Below, piece by piece: positions 42,982 to 51,107 of a stretch of DNA of 64,000 bases. Position numbers and translations under genes: made by a program. The notes under the pieces were generated by a model, which saw only the letters and a list, made by a program, of their open reading frames with translations, was not told where the DNA came from and ran no database searches. This stretch comes from Flavobacteriales bacterium (GTDB lineage Bacteria > Bacteroidota > Bacteroidia > UBA10329), in contig WGMW01000039.1 in assembly GCA_016124845.1 (NCBI GenBank), forward strand, positions 1 through 64,000, read 5' to 3'. Positions within the stretch are counted from its first letter, which is position 1. Each line of letters begins with the position of its first letter.

Positions 42982-43881
42982 ATGAGACACATCAAATCCA
43001 TAATCGGTCTGTTGCTCTTAATGACTATCCAGGTGAATGGTCAGTCAATAAAGAAGATAACGTATCGAATTAAGGACGATAGTCTGCACAACCCCATTTT
43101 GAAAATAGAGGAATTTGATCTGAATGGAAATCTCATGCGGAAAACTGACTGTTTAGATGAAAAATGCAAAGGCAAGGACGTGGACACCTTCATCTACAAT
43201 AGCAAGGGGCTCAAAATCATGGACTCCACCTACACTACCAAATACGGTTATCATCAACTCATTACGAAGTACATGTATCAGTACGACATCGATGGTAACC
43301 TCATCGTCAAACGCGACATTGAGGAATTAACAAAAGACAGCGTTGGATATGCAGAAGTATATAAGTACAGCAACGGTCATGTGATTCGCGAAGAGCATTA
43401 CCCAGCCTTTGGAAAGAAGCCTTACCTCACATTAATACTACACGATTATAACGCCCTTGGCCAACTGACTTCCAAAACTGAGCTTCGCGGTCACGATACA
43501 ACAACGATTGATAATCAACGCACCTATTTGTATGATGAATCAGGTAATCTTTTAGAAGAAAAATTTAGTACTGACGAGAACGGAGAGTTAAAGTGGAGTT
43601 CATCAACAGAATACGAGTACGATAGCCTCAACCGTTTGACGCAAGAACGATGGCTATGCTGTGAAAACACCATTGATTCAACCAATTATGCATATGATGA
43701 ACATGGTAGGTTACTATCTGAGATGACGTTCCCAGGATATGATGGTGAGAGTTGGAGCAAGTGGTTCGTAAACTCTTATGATGAACAGACGGGACTTCTT
43801 ATACAGCGTAATCACTTTCTGACCTATAGAGACACGGTATATCCTAAGCAAATAGAAATCGTGTCATACGAGTATTATTAG
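42982..43881 (+). CDS. Secreted YD/RHS-repeat-like protein, 299 aa
   Basis: ATG 42982 (MRHIKSIIGLLLLMTIQVNG) gives a signal peptide; the frame opens 10 codons earlier inside the repeated leader. The mature protein contains about eight irregular strand repeats built on Y-x-Y-D-x-x-G-x-L, for example YDIDGNLIVK, YDESGNLLEE, YEYDSLNRLTQE and YAYDEHGRLLSE. These are the YD repeats of RHS/Teneurin-type beta shells, but too few for a toxin cocoon and with no C-terminal toxin. It is probably a periplasmic or outer-surface protein of unknown job. Confidence 0.7.
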   Translation: MRHIKSIIGLLLLMTIQVNGQSIKKITYRIKDDSLHNPILKIEEFDLNGNLMRKTDCLDEKCKGKDVDTFIYNSKGLKIMDSTYTTKYGYHQLITKYMYQYDIDGNLIVKRDIEELTKDSVGYAEVYKYSNGHVIREEHYPAFGKKPYLTLILHDYNALGQLTSKTELRGHDTTTIDNQRTYLYDESGNLLEEKFSTDENGELKWSSSTEYEYDSLNRLTQERWLCCENTIDSTNYAYDEHGRLLSEMTFPGYDGESWSKWFVNSYDEQTGLLIQRNHFLTYRDTVYPKQIEIVSYEYY

Positions 43882-43982
43882 GAGTAATGGATCAAGTGTA
43901 TAACCCACTCGGTGTTCGGTACCTTATAATAATCTTTGAGGAATGCACCTTATGCCACTTCATTTCTTCTGCCCGTAAATGA

Positions 43983-44020
43983 GGCATAGGATGAGTGTGG
44001 GGAGTTTGGTAGTTTCAGAA
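43983..44020 (+). repeat. Repeated leader motif, copy 2
   Basis: GGCATAGGATGAGTGTGGGGAGTTTGGTAGTTTC lies 41 bases before ATG 44061. It shares the core with copies at 42937 and 45045. Confidence 0.6.
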
Positions 44021-44060
44021 CTTTATTATTGAGATGTAATTCAATAACAGGTCGATCACC

Positions 44061-45044
44061 ATGCTGAAGAACACGGTCATTCTCATCATTGTCCTTGCTT
44101 TCAATTTCCTTGGAGCTGGGAATGCTACAGGCCAATTTGCAACACCAGACTATTCTGAAACGCTCAAACCTGCCAATGCTCTTTTCAGGCAGAAAAAATA
44201 CAAGGAGGCGGCAATTGCCTTTTCAGAAGCATTCGCAAAATGCGGAAATGTGGGGTCTGCTGACGACAGGTTCAAAGCTGCTGGCTCATGGGCCATGGCC
44301 GGAAATGCTGATAGTGCATTTATACAGCTGAAGAAACTGGCAGACTCAGGCCTGTTCTATGGCCAGAAAGGCAAGATCGATGATAAACGACTTGCATCCC
44401 TTCATTCCGATTCCAGATGGGCGGCCATAGTAGATGGTATCTACCGGAACTATGAGAACAGGCCTCAGCTGAACAAACCTCTTGCCCAAGAACTCAATAA
44501 AATTCTGGCAGAAGATTATGGCATGAGGAACAAGATCCACAGGATGATGAAGAAATATGGTTACGATTCTCCTCGCGTTAAGGAATATTGGAAAGAGGTC
44601 TCTGCCCGCGATTCCGTTCATCTGGTAGCAGTTAAAAAGATCATTGAGGAACATGGATGGCTTGGATGGAATGAGGTTGGAAGAAAAGGCTATGAAGCTC
44701 TTTTTCTGGTCATACAGCATTCAGATACCGCTACGCAACGGAAGTATCTTCCCGTACTAAGACAGGCGGTAAAAGACCATAATGCCCTACCGGCCGACCT
44801 TGCCTTACTGGAAGACCGTGTTCTTATCGGTCTTGGTAAGAAACAGATATACGGAAGTCAGCTGGAAACTGACCCTGCCACAGGAAAATACTTTGTATCG
44901 CCACTGGAAGACCCTGAGCATGTGGACGAAAGACGCAGAAAGATCGGACTCAGCACCATGGCGGAGCACCTCTCCTTCTGGCATCTGGAATGGGATGTGG
45001 AAGCTTACAAGGAGTTTCTTAAGGGGTTGGATGCGGATAGATGA
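44061..45044 (+). CDS. Secreted DUF6624-type protein with TPR-like N-terminus, 327 aa
   Basis: A signal peptide (to about residue 24, ATGQ) is followed by a TPR-like segment (about 35-110; NALFRQKKYKEAAIAFSEAF, AGNADSAFIQLKKLADSG). The C-terminal domain (about 150-300) carries HGWLGWNEVGRKGYEALFLVIQHSD and LALLEDRVLIGLGKKQIYGSQ, the signature of proteins grouped as DUF6624 in Bacteroidetes. Enzymatic function is unknown. It belongs to a row of small envelope genes sharing a repeated leader. Confidence 0.78.
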   Translation: MLKNTVILIIVLAFNFLGAGNATGQFATPDYSETLKPANALFRQKKYKEAAIAFSEAFAKCGNVGSADDRFKAAGSWAMAGNADSAFIQLKKLADSGLFYGQKGKIDDKRLASLHSDSRWAAIVDGIYRNYENRPQLNKPLAQELNKILAEDYGMRNKIHRMMKKYGYDSPRVKEYWKEVSARDSVHLVAVKKIIEEHGWLGWNEVGRKGYEALFLVIQHSDTATQRKYLPVLRQAVKDHNALPADLALLEDRVLIGLGKKQIYGSQLETDPATGKYFVSPLEDPEHVDERRRKIGLSTMAEHLSFWHLEWDVEAYKEFLKGLDADR

Positions 45045-45081
45045 GGGATAGGATGAGTACAGGGAGTTTGGTATGTTCGGG
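45045..45081 (+). repeat. Repeated leader motif, copy 3
   Basis: GGGATAGGATGAGTACAGGGAGTTTGGTATGTTC begins at the end of the DUF6624-type gene and precedes ATG 45123 by about 40 bases. It is the closest match to copy 1. Confidence 0.6.
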
Positions 45082-45122
45082 ATGCTAATCAAACATGGAC
45101 TCATGATTTCCGGTGCAAAGGG

Positions 45123-45476
45123 ATGGGATTTAAGAATACATATGGAAAGTTGAGATCGAGAGTAAAGGAAATGAATGATGCAGACCGCTTAGCTGCTTAT
45201 GCCTTCACCACGCTCATTGGTTTTATTGTAACCTTTTCCTGCTTCTTCTCAGGAGCTTACATGTGGGACTGGAAATACTTGACACTAACAATCACGCTTT
45301 TGACAATGTTAACAATGGCGACCACTACGGTTTTGTCCATAGCCAAGATGAAGTTCAATTGGCTTCTTCTCATCAATATCCCGATTATTGTCTTCAACGC
45401 CATGCTCATGTTAATCAGCTCACTGGTGATTTATGACCTCTTGACCCTTGGACATGTTAATTGTTTCGCCTGTTAA
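45123..45476 (+). CDS. Small integral membrane protein, 117 aa
   Basis: A basic N-terminus (MGFKNTYGKLRSRVKEMND) is followed by three hydrophobic helices (about 25-47, 52-74 and 80-108). The C-terminus ends VNCFAC. No family is recognised. Its stop overlaps the ATG of the next gene (TAATG), so the pair is cotranslated. Confidence 0.65.
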   Translation: MGFKNTYGKLRSRVKEMNDADRLAAYAFTTLIGFIVTFSCFFSGAYMWDWKYLTLTITLLTMLTMATTTVLSIAKMKFNWLLLINIPIIVFNAMLMLISSLVIYDLLTLGHVNCFAC

Positions 45477-46015
45477 TGTTTCGCCTCCTCATCCTCCTAC
45501 TCGTTCTTCCAACCATTTGTTTGGGGCAGAAGGCAGACCTTGAGGCGCTTAATGACGAGATGTACAAACTGATGGGAACAAATGATGAAGACGGATTCTT
45601 AGCAGTATGTCTTCAGATAAAGGCCGCCAGCAAAAAGTTGGCAAGGGAAAATAATGTCGATTACTACATTGCTGATGGCTATTTCGAGACGGGACAATAT
45701 GACCTTGCCATCAAGTATGGCAACCAGTATCTGAGAAGTCTTCCTAATGCAGATACCCCAAGATGGAGACTGAAACTCAACAAGAGAATGATCTGCACAA
45801 ACCTCTACAAGATCTATAAAGAGCGAGGCGACAACAAGAAGGCCGTTGAATACATTAGAAGGATTGAGAATCACTATGATGTCTATTTTGATGGACATAT
45901 GGTAAGACTTGGCAAAACGAAAATGTATGAGCGGATGATCGAGTGCTACACCGCATTGGGCAACCAGAAACTTGTAGACCGCTATACCGAGAAACTGGAA
46001 GCGTTGAATAACTGA
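45476..46015 (+). CDS. Secreted TPR-like protein, 179 aa
   Basis: ATG 45476 overlaps the preceding stop; an upstream TTG in frame is inside the previous gene. The signal peptide ends CLGQ. The rest is helical with TPR-like spacing (YFETGQYDLAIKYGNQYL, YKIYKERGDNKKAVEYIRRI, CYTALGNQKLVDRYTEKL). The function is unknown, probably a periplasmic scaffold. Confidence 0.65.
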   Translation: MFRLLILLLVLPTICLGQKADLEALNDEMYKLMGTNDEDGFLAVCLQIKAASKKLARENNVDYYIADGYFETGQYDLAIKYGNQYLRSLPNADTPRWRLKLNKRMICTNLYKIYKERGDNKKAVEYIRRIENHYDVYFDGHMVRLGKTKMYERMIECYTALGNQKLVDRYTEKLEALNN

Positions 46016-46026
46016 ATCTTAGTACG

Positions 46027-46482
46027 GTGAATACATTCATACTCCGTACTCTAAAGTTCCTTCTCGCTGTTTTCGTGGTGGCAGTGGCACTTGCCATTCT
46101 CTATGCGGTTCGGGAACCTGAATTTGAAACGTACATAATCGATGAGAGAACTGGCGTATTCAATGGTGTCGGGCTGGTCATTTTCAATCAATCTGACGGG
46201 CTGCCTATGGAGTTCGGTACAGATGATCACGCTCGAATCTATCGTATTCCGAAAGAAGGTGTGTTGAAGACCCAGTTTCCTGCAAACAACGGTTGGAGAT
46301 TATTTGACGACATGACCTATCAACGGTTCTGGGTTCAATATCAAGATTCCATGTATGATAATTCGTGGCATTTCCCCAAAGTACATCGTTTGAACATCGA
46401 AGGAACGGAAGTGGCCTATTTCACGGTTGGAGACACAACGATCGATATTGAAGGGTTGGTGAAGAACCAGCTAACATATTAA
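46027..46482 (+). CDS. Single-pass membrane or secreted protein, 151 aa
   Basis: The GTG start at 46027 is 11 bases after the previous stop. One N-terminal hydrophobic helix (about 8-28, FLLAVFVVAVALAILYA) anchors a 120-residue periplasmic domain with FNGVGLVIFNQSDGLPMEFG and paired strands at the end. The family is not recognised. It is probably in one operon with the two genes before it. Confidence 0.6.
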   Translation: MNTFILRTLKFLLAVFVVAVALAILYAVREPEFETYIIDERTGVFNGVGLVIFNQSDGLPMEFGTDDHARIYRIPKEGVLKTQFPANNGWRLFDDMTYQRFWVQYQDSMYDNSWHFPKVHRLNIEGTEVAYFTVGDTTIDIEGLVKNQLTY

Positions 46483-46606
46483 GACCAACTGCCCCGATCA
46501 TCTTAGCTGGAAGCCGCCATCGATTTTTTATTGGGGGTAAATAGCCCTTTAGGGTCATTTCTTCCAAATCTCTAAAAGTGTCTGCTAAAAGTCATATTAT
46601 TGAAGT

Positions 46607-47602
46607 ATGTTATTGAAACTACTCCGACCAACAAGATTCTCGAAACGCCCTATCGAAAATGGCATTTCGGAACTTTATGAGACCGATGTGAACGGCACCA
46701 GACAATGGCTGATGGTGCGTGGCAACTCTACAGACCTGCCCATGCTGCTGATGCTGCATGGCGGACCAGGCTTTACGGACATGTGGCTTTCCGAAACGTG
46801 CAATGCTGAACTGGAAAAGCACTTCATGGTAGTGAACTGGGACCAGCGTGGAGCGGGAAAATCATTCGACAAAAAGGCAGACCCGAAGCACCTTACCATC
46901 AACCAATTTGTAGAAGACGGCAAGGTGGTGATAGACCATCTGTTGCAAAAGTTCGGTAAAGACAGGCTCTACCTGCTTGGTCAATCATGGGGCAGCATTC
47001 TCGGCTGGAAACTGACGCAGGAGGTACCCGAAAAACTGCATCATTACATAGGGGTGGGCCAAGTGAGCAATATGGCCGAAAGTGAGAACCGCTCCTACAA
47101 ATTTGCACTGGAGGCAGCAAGAAAAGATGGCAACAAAAAGGCCATCAACGAACTGGAGAACCTGACCATGCCCGCCCCGAATGACGGCAAAGACCCGTTC
47201 AAGGCGTTGATGAAACAGCGGAACTGGCTTGCTTACTACGGAGGCATGATGAAAGGCGCCAAGAAACTCAGTTCCATATCCAAATGGTTGATGGGTGCCA
47301 AGGAATATTCCTTTATGGATGCGCTCAAATTCAACAACGGCATGAAGGTGAGCACCTCCAACATGTGGCACGAGCTGTTGGAGGTAGACCTCTTCCATGA
47401 ACAGCTGGATGTTCAGGTTCCCGTCACATTCATTCTCGGAAAACTGGACCACACGGTGGATCATCAGCTTTCGGAAAAGTTCTTTGAATCGATAGTGGCC
47501 CCATCCAAGCAATTGAAGTGGCTGAATGCCGCACACATGGGAAACATAACCGACAAAGAGGCCTACGCCAGATGTGTGATCGAAACGCTGGATAACACAT
47601 GA
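46607..47602 (+). CDS. Alpha/beta hydrolase, proline-iminopeptidase-like, 331 aa
   Basis: The markers are LMLHGGPGFTDMWLS (oxyanion-hole HGGPG, about 47-61), NWDQRGAGKS, and the nucleophile elbow GQSWGS (Ser near 127). The late VTFILGKLDHTVD and AAHMGN carry the acid and the His. HGGPG and DQRGxGxS are typical of S33 proline iminopeptidases and related hydrolases. There is no signal peptide, so it is cytoplasmic. The stop overlaps the LuxR-type gene by 4 bases (ATGA), suggesting that the regulator and hydrolase act in one circuit. Confidence 0.85.
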   Translation: MLLKLLRPTRFSKRPIENGISELYETDVNGTRQWLMVRGNSTDLPMLLMLHGGPGFTDMWLSETCNAELEKHFMVVNWDQRGAGKSFDKKADPKHLTINQFVEDGKVVIDHLLQKFGKDRLYLLGQSWGSILGWKLTQEVPEKLHHYIGVGQVSNMAESENRSYKFALEAARKDGNKKAINELENLTMPAPNDGKDPFKALMKQRNWLAYYGGMMKGAKKLSSISKWLMGAKEYSFMDALKFNNGMKVSTSNMWHELLEVDLFHEQLDVQVPVTFILGKLDHTVDHQLSEKFFESIVAPSKQLKWLNAAHMGNITDKEAYARCVIETLDNT

Positions 47603-48357
47603 GAGAATCTGCTGAAAAGTTCCTTGAGTACTTGGAACAGTTGAAACGGGACGGTTTCGATGCACAGCCAGACCCAAAACTTATTGAGGCGCAATTTGTC
47701 AACGTGATGCACATGCCCGATATGGTGACCTACGTGGCCGACTATCGGAGCGGGCAGATCGTCTATCATCATGGGTTCAACTCGGTGCTGGGCTACCCGC
47801 AGGGCTGCAAGATCGACATTCCCTTTGTGCTGAATGTCATTCACCCTGATGACCAGCCTGTGGTGCATTACCTGAGCCAATTGGCCACCGAGTTCCATTT
47901 TACCAGAGACAGGAAGGAGCCTTTCCGCAGCATGCTGGAAATGAATTACCGCGTGCGGAAGTTCCATGGCGATCATATCATGATGCTGAAACGCAGTACA
48001 GGATTCATCAATGATGGCGATGCTCCTGTTATGAGCATGACCATGCTCCATGACATCAGTTTTATGGATGTCAAGAAGATACACAGTCGCATCCTTGGCC
48101 CCAAAGACAGCGAGCGGCTCTACAGGGAAAAGCTGAAGGAACTGCATGAGAGCCGCCACAAGGTCGGCCCGTTCAGTCAGCGCGAAACACAGGTGCTTGC
48201 CCTCATGGCGCAAGGCTTCCGGAGCAGGGACATTGCCGACACGGTTCATCTTTCGGTGCATACCATCCATAACCACCGCAAGAACATGATGCGTAAAACA
48301 GGTCTCAAGAACACGGCCGACCTCATTCGTTATGGCTTGGAGAATGGGTTGCTTTAA
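47599..48357 (+). CDS. LuxR-type transcriptional regulator with N-terminal PAS-like domain, 252 aa
   Basis: The N-terminal part (about 35-150) looks like a PAS fold (VTYVADYRSGQIVYHHGFNSVLGYPQG, then INDGDAPVMSMTMLHDIS). The C-terminal HTH (about 190-250) reads FSQRETQVLALMAQGFRSRDIADTVHLSVHTIHNHRKNMMRKTGLKNTADL, shown here only to its key words: RE..VL.L...G, IA..L..S..TV..H. It binds DNA in response to a small-molecule or redox cue. ATG 47599 overlaps the hydrolase stop. Its TAA shares TTAA with the convergent pfkA stop. Confidence 0.88.
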   Translation: MRESAEKFLEYLEQLKRDGFDAQPDPKLIEAQFVNVMHMPDMVTYVADYRSGQIVYHHGFNSVLGYPQGCKIDIPFVLNVIHPDDQPVVHYLSQLATEFHFTRDRKEPFRSMLEMNYRVRKFHGDHIMMLKRSTGFINDGDAPVMSMTMLHDISFMDVKKIHSRILGPKDSERLYREKLKELHESRHKVGPFSQRETQVLALMAQGFRSRDIADTVHLSVHTIHNHRKNMMRKTGLKNTADLIRYGLENGLL

Positions 48358-49325
48358 GCCGCCAGTATCTCCGCCAGCTTCAGGAAATCGGTGTTCACCT
48401 TATCGTGGTGCTTGATGGCCTGGTCGAAATGCGTGTAACACACCTGCTTGTTCACAATGCCCACCATAACGGAATGTTTGCCCGCCAGAATGGCGTTGAC
48501 CGCCTCATAACCGAGCTGCGAGGCCAGCATGCGGTCCAAGGCCGAAGGGCTGCCGCCCCGCTGCTGATGGCCCAGAATGGAAACGCGCGTCTCATACTGC
48601 GGAAGTTCCTTTACCACCTGCTCGGCTATCTTGTAAGCGCCTCCCGCATCATCGCCTTCGGCCACAATAATGATGCTGCTGCTCTTTTTGCGCGTATATG
48701 CTGCCGTAAGGTGATCGATAAGACTGCGAAGGTCGGTGTGCACCTCAGGTATGAGAATGGCAAACGCCCCTACTCCAATTCCCGAACGCAGCGCAATGAA
48801 ACCGGCATCCTTGCCCATTACCTCTACAAAAAAGAGGCGGTCGTGCGATGCGGCCGTGTCCTTGATCTTGTCCACCGCTTCAATTACGTTGTTCAAAGCC
48901 GTATCGTACCCGATGGTGTAATCGGTGCCAATAAGGTCGTTGTCGATGGTTCCCGGCAGGCCGATGAAGGGAATTCTGTGCTCCTCGGTGAAGACCTTCG
49001 CGCCAGCAAAGGTGCCGTCTCCGCCAATGGCAATAATGCCCTCAATGCCGTATTTCTTCAGGTTATCGAATGCTTTCTGACGGCCTTCCTTGGTCATGAA
49101 GTCCTTGCTGCGCGAAGACTTGAGGATGGTGCCACCGCGCTGTAGGATGTTTCCCACATCATCGCTGGTAAGCAGCTTGAATTGATCCTCGATCATGCCC
49201 TGATAGCCATGCATGATGCCGTAAACCTTCAGTCCGTGATGGAGCCCTGTTCTTACCACCGCACGGATGCAGGCATTCATGCCGGGTGAATCGCCTCCGC
49301 TGGTGAATACCGCGATCGTTTTCAT
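48354..49325 (-). CDS. pfkA: ATP-dependent 6-phosphofructokinase PfkA, 323 aa
   Basis: The ATP loop TSGGDSPGMNACIRAVVR (8-25) is followed by GGTILKSSRSKDF, AIGGDGTFAGA (about 101-111), GTIDNDLIGTDYTIGYDTA (catalytic TIDND), then MGKDAGFIALRSG and ILGHQQRGGSPSALDR. The TIDND/TDYTIG pattern and GGDGT glycine after the second Asp indicate an ATP-using PFK rather than a PPi enzyme. It carries out the committed step of glycolysis. Length is canonical. The gene stands alone, convergent to the LuxR gene and next to the SiaC-like gene. Confidence 0.95.
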   Translation of the reverse strand: MKTIAVFTSGGDSPGMNACIRAVVRTGLHHGLKVYGIMHGYQGMIEDQFKLLTSDDVGNILQRGGTILKSSRSKDFMTKEGRQKAFDNLKKYGIEGIIAIGGDGTFAGAKVFTEEHRIPFIGLPGTIDNDLIGTDYTIGYDTALNNVIEAVDKIKDTAASHDRLFFVEVMGKDAGFIALRSGIGVGAFAILIPEVHTDLRSLIDHLTAAYTRKKSSSIIIVAEGDDAGGAYKIAEQVVKELPQYETRVSILGHQQRGGSPSALDRMLASQLGYEAVNAILAGKHSVMVGIVNKQVCYTHFDQAIKHHDKVNTDFLKLAEILAA

Positions 49326-49334
49326 GCGGTCAAG

Positions 49335-49712
49335 TTACACTTCAATAATTTCAAACGGAACTCTGATCACCTCGCGGAACGACTCGCCATCGGCCACATT
49401 GTCCTCATCGCCTTCCTCCACTATCCATCGCACCCGGAACTTGTTGTCCTTCTTGTTCAGTTCCTCCAGCAGATTGAACAACGCCATCAGGCGGATGAAT
49501 GAACCCGTGTTGTAATATTCCAGCGCCACATCGAAGGTGGCCTCCAAAAACTGGAAGGCCAGATTCTCCTGCATCCAACTCAGAATCGGGTTATAGAACT
49601 TCTCTGAATTCTCGGGCATGGACCGCCCACGGATAACGAACTTCTTCTCCGAGAGATTGAAATCGATCTCGGGTGACAGGTCCGTGGCCTCTATGAACAG
49701 CGTTACACTCAT
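49335..49712 (-). CDS. SiaC-like (DUF1987) protein, 125 aa
   Basis: This is a compact alpha/beta protein: TDLSPEIDFNLSEKKFVIRG, RSMPENSEKFYNPILSWMQE and YYNTGSFIRLMALFNLLEEL. The SxPENxxxFYxPxxxW pattern is the hallmark of the DUF1987/SiaC family, phosphorylation-controlled partners that regulate GGDEF or kinase/phosphatase enzymes in other bacteria. Which Ser/Thr is phosphorylated here cannot be told. No SiaA/B-type gene is adjacent. It ends 10 bases upstream of the pfkA start, so cotranscription is likely. Confidence 0.8.
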   Translation of the reverse strand: MSVTLFIEATDLSPEIDFNLSEKKFVIRGRSMPENSEKFYNPILSWMQENLAFQFLEATFDVALEYYNTGSFIRLMALFNLLEELNKKDNKFRVRWIVEEGDEDNVADGESFREVIRVPFEIIEV

Positions 49713-49778
49713 TCCGATCCCAAAGATGAAAAGTCCAACGGGATTTCAATACACTGTTCAAGAAAATCCTCAGACCGA

Positions 49779-51107
49779 TCAGGTCTTCAGCTTCGGATCG
49801 GTGGCATCGCGAAGCCCTTCGCCCAACAGATTGTAGATGGCTACGGTAAGGATGATGGCGATACCTGGGAAGATGACCAGCCACCACGCAGCGAAATTCT
49901 CGCGGCCTGAACTGATGAGCGAACCCCACGTGACCACATCTGGCGGAACACCCACACCGAGGAATGAAAGGCTCGATTCGATAAGGATGGCCGAGGCCAC
50001 ACCGAACGCAATGGCCACCAACGCTGGTGCCACGCCATTGGGCAGCGCATGGCGGAAGATGATGCGCATTTCGCTGAAACCGAGCGATTGCCCCGCCTGA
50101 ATGTATTCCAAGTTGCGAATCTTGAGGAATTCTGCGCGGGTAAAGCGCGCAATGCCCGTCCAGCTGGTAAACCCGATAATGAGCATGAGGTTGATGATGG
50201 ACGGCTTGGCCACCGCAGCAATGGAGATGATAAGCACCATCCGAGGAATGGATATCAGGATCTCGATCATTCTGGAAATGAACGAATCGACCGGAATGTT
50301 GCGCTCTGAACGGAACAGCGGCAATTTCCCAACCAGTTTTCCGAGGAAATAGAACACCGCACAGATTCCTGCGAAGATGAGAATGCTCACCAGCAACTGT
50401 AGCAGCAAGGCTCCGCCAGAGGTTCCGATGGCATCGGAGAGATTGTCTGCACGGATCATGAAGGCATAGTAATACGCGAACACCAGCCCGAGGATGAACG
50501 TGTAGAACTGACCACGTGTTGTTCTCAGTTTGCTATCGCCAAAATAGCCTGCCAGTGCTCCGAGCACCAATCCGATAACCGTGGCAATGCCCATGGCGAT
50601 GATACCGATGGAAAGCGAGATGCGCGCAGCATGGATCAGCCCGGACAGTACATCCTCGCCTTTCTTGTTGGTTCCCAACAGATGACGGAAACGCCCTGGC
50701 ATATCCACCATTTCCCCGTTCGGATCCTCGAAATACTGTTTTCCTCCCGGTGAGGCGAAATCGGAATTCAGGAAATCCGATTTGTTCGGTGCGTAGGGCA
50801 CAGGTGCCCAGATCACCGCATCCAGTTTCATCTGCTTCCACTTGGCTATGTCCAATTGAATGCGCTCGGTCTTTCCTTCCTCCAGTTGAAGCTCATACGA
50901 GTTCTGTAGCGAGAATGCCGGAAAAAGTGAATGCCCCTTGTAGCTGGCGTATAGCGGCTGATCGTTGGCGATGATGGGCGCAAAAAGTGCCATCACCGCC
51001 AGCGTGGCCAGGGTCCACAAGGAGATGTAGGCCGCGCGGTTCTTCTTGAACTGTCCCCAAGCGTATTCGCGGAAATTGAACTGCTTTATTTCTGCCTTCC
51101 CACTCAT
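49779..51107 (-). CDS. Oligopeptide ABC transporter permease, OppC/DppC type, 442 aa
   Basis: An N-terminal helix (about 25-45) is followed by a periplasmic insert of about 110 residues, then the BPD_transp_1 domain: HLLGTNKKGEDVLSGLIHAARISL at its entry, the EAA loop EYIQAGQSLGFSEMRIIFRHALPN, and IESSLSFLGVGVPPDVVTWG near the end. These are OppC-subfamily hallmarks. The insert makes it longer than the usual 280-300 residues. It joins directly to the OppB-type gene (TAG then ATG). ATPase genes are not in the window. Confidence 0.9.
   Translation of the reverse strand: MSGKAEIKQFNFREYAWGQFKKNRAAYISLWTLATLAVMALFAPIIANDQPLYASYKGHSLFPAFSLQNSYELQLEEGKTERIQLDIAKWKQMKLDAVIWAPVPYAPNKSDFLNSDFASPGGKQYFEDPNGEMVDMPGRFRHLLGTNKKGEDVLSGLIHAARISLSIGIIAMGIATVIGLVLGALAGYFGDSKLRTTRGQFYTFILGLVFAYYYAFMIRADNLSDAIGTSGGALLLQLLVSILIFAGICAVFYFLGKLVGKLPLFRSERNIPVDSFISRMIEILISIPRMVLIISIAAVAKPSIINLMLIIGFTSWTGIARFTRAEFLKIRNLEYIQAGQSLGFSEMRIIFRHALPNGVAPALVAIAFGVASAILIESSLSFLGVGVPPDVVTWGSLISSGRENFAAWWLVIFPGIAIILTVAIYNLLGEGLRDATDPKLKT

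Noticed and set aside
42982-43881. RHS polymorphic toxin
   Set aside because: Too few YD repeats, no RHS core motif, no variable C-terminal toxin and no immunity gene.
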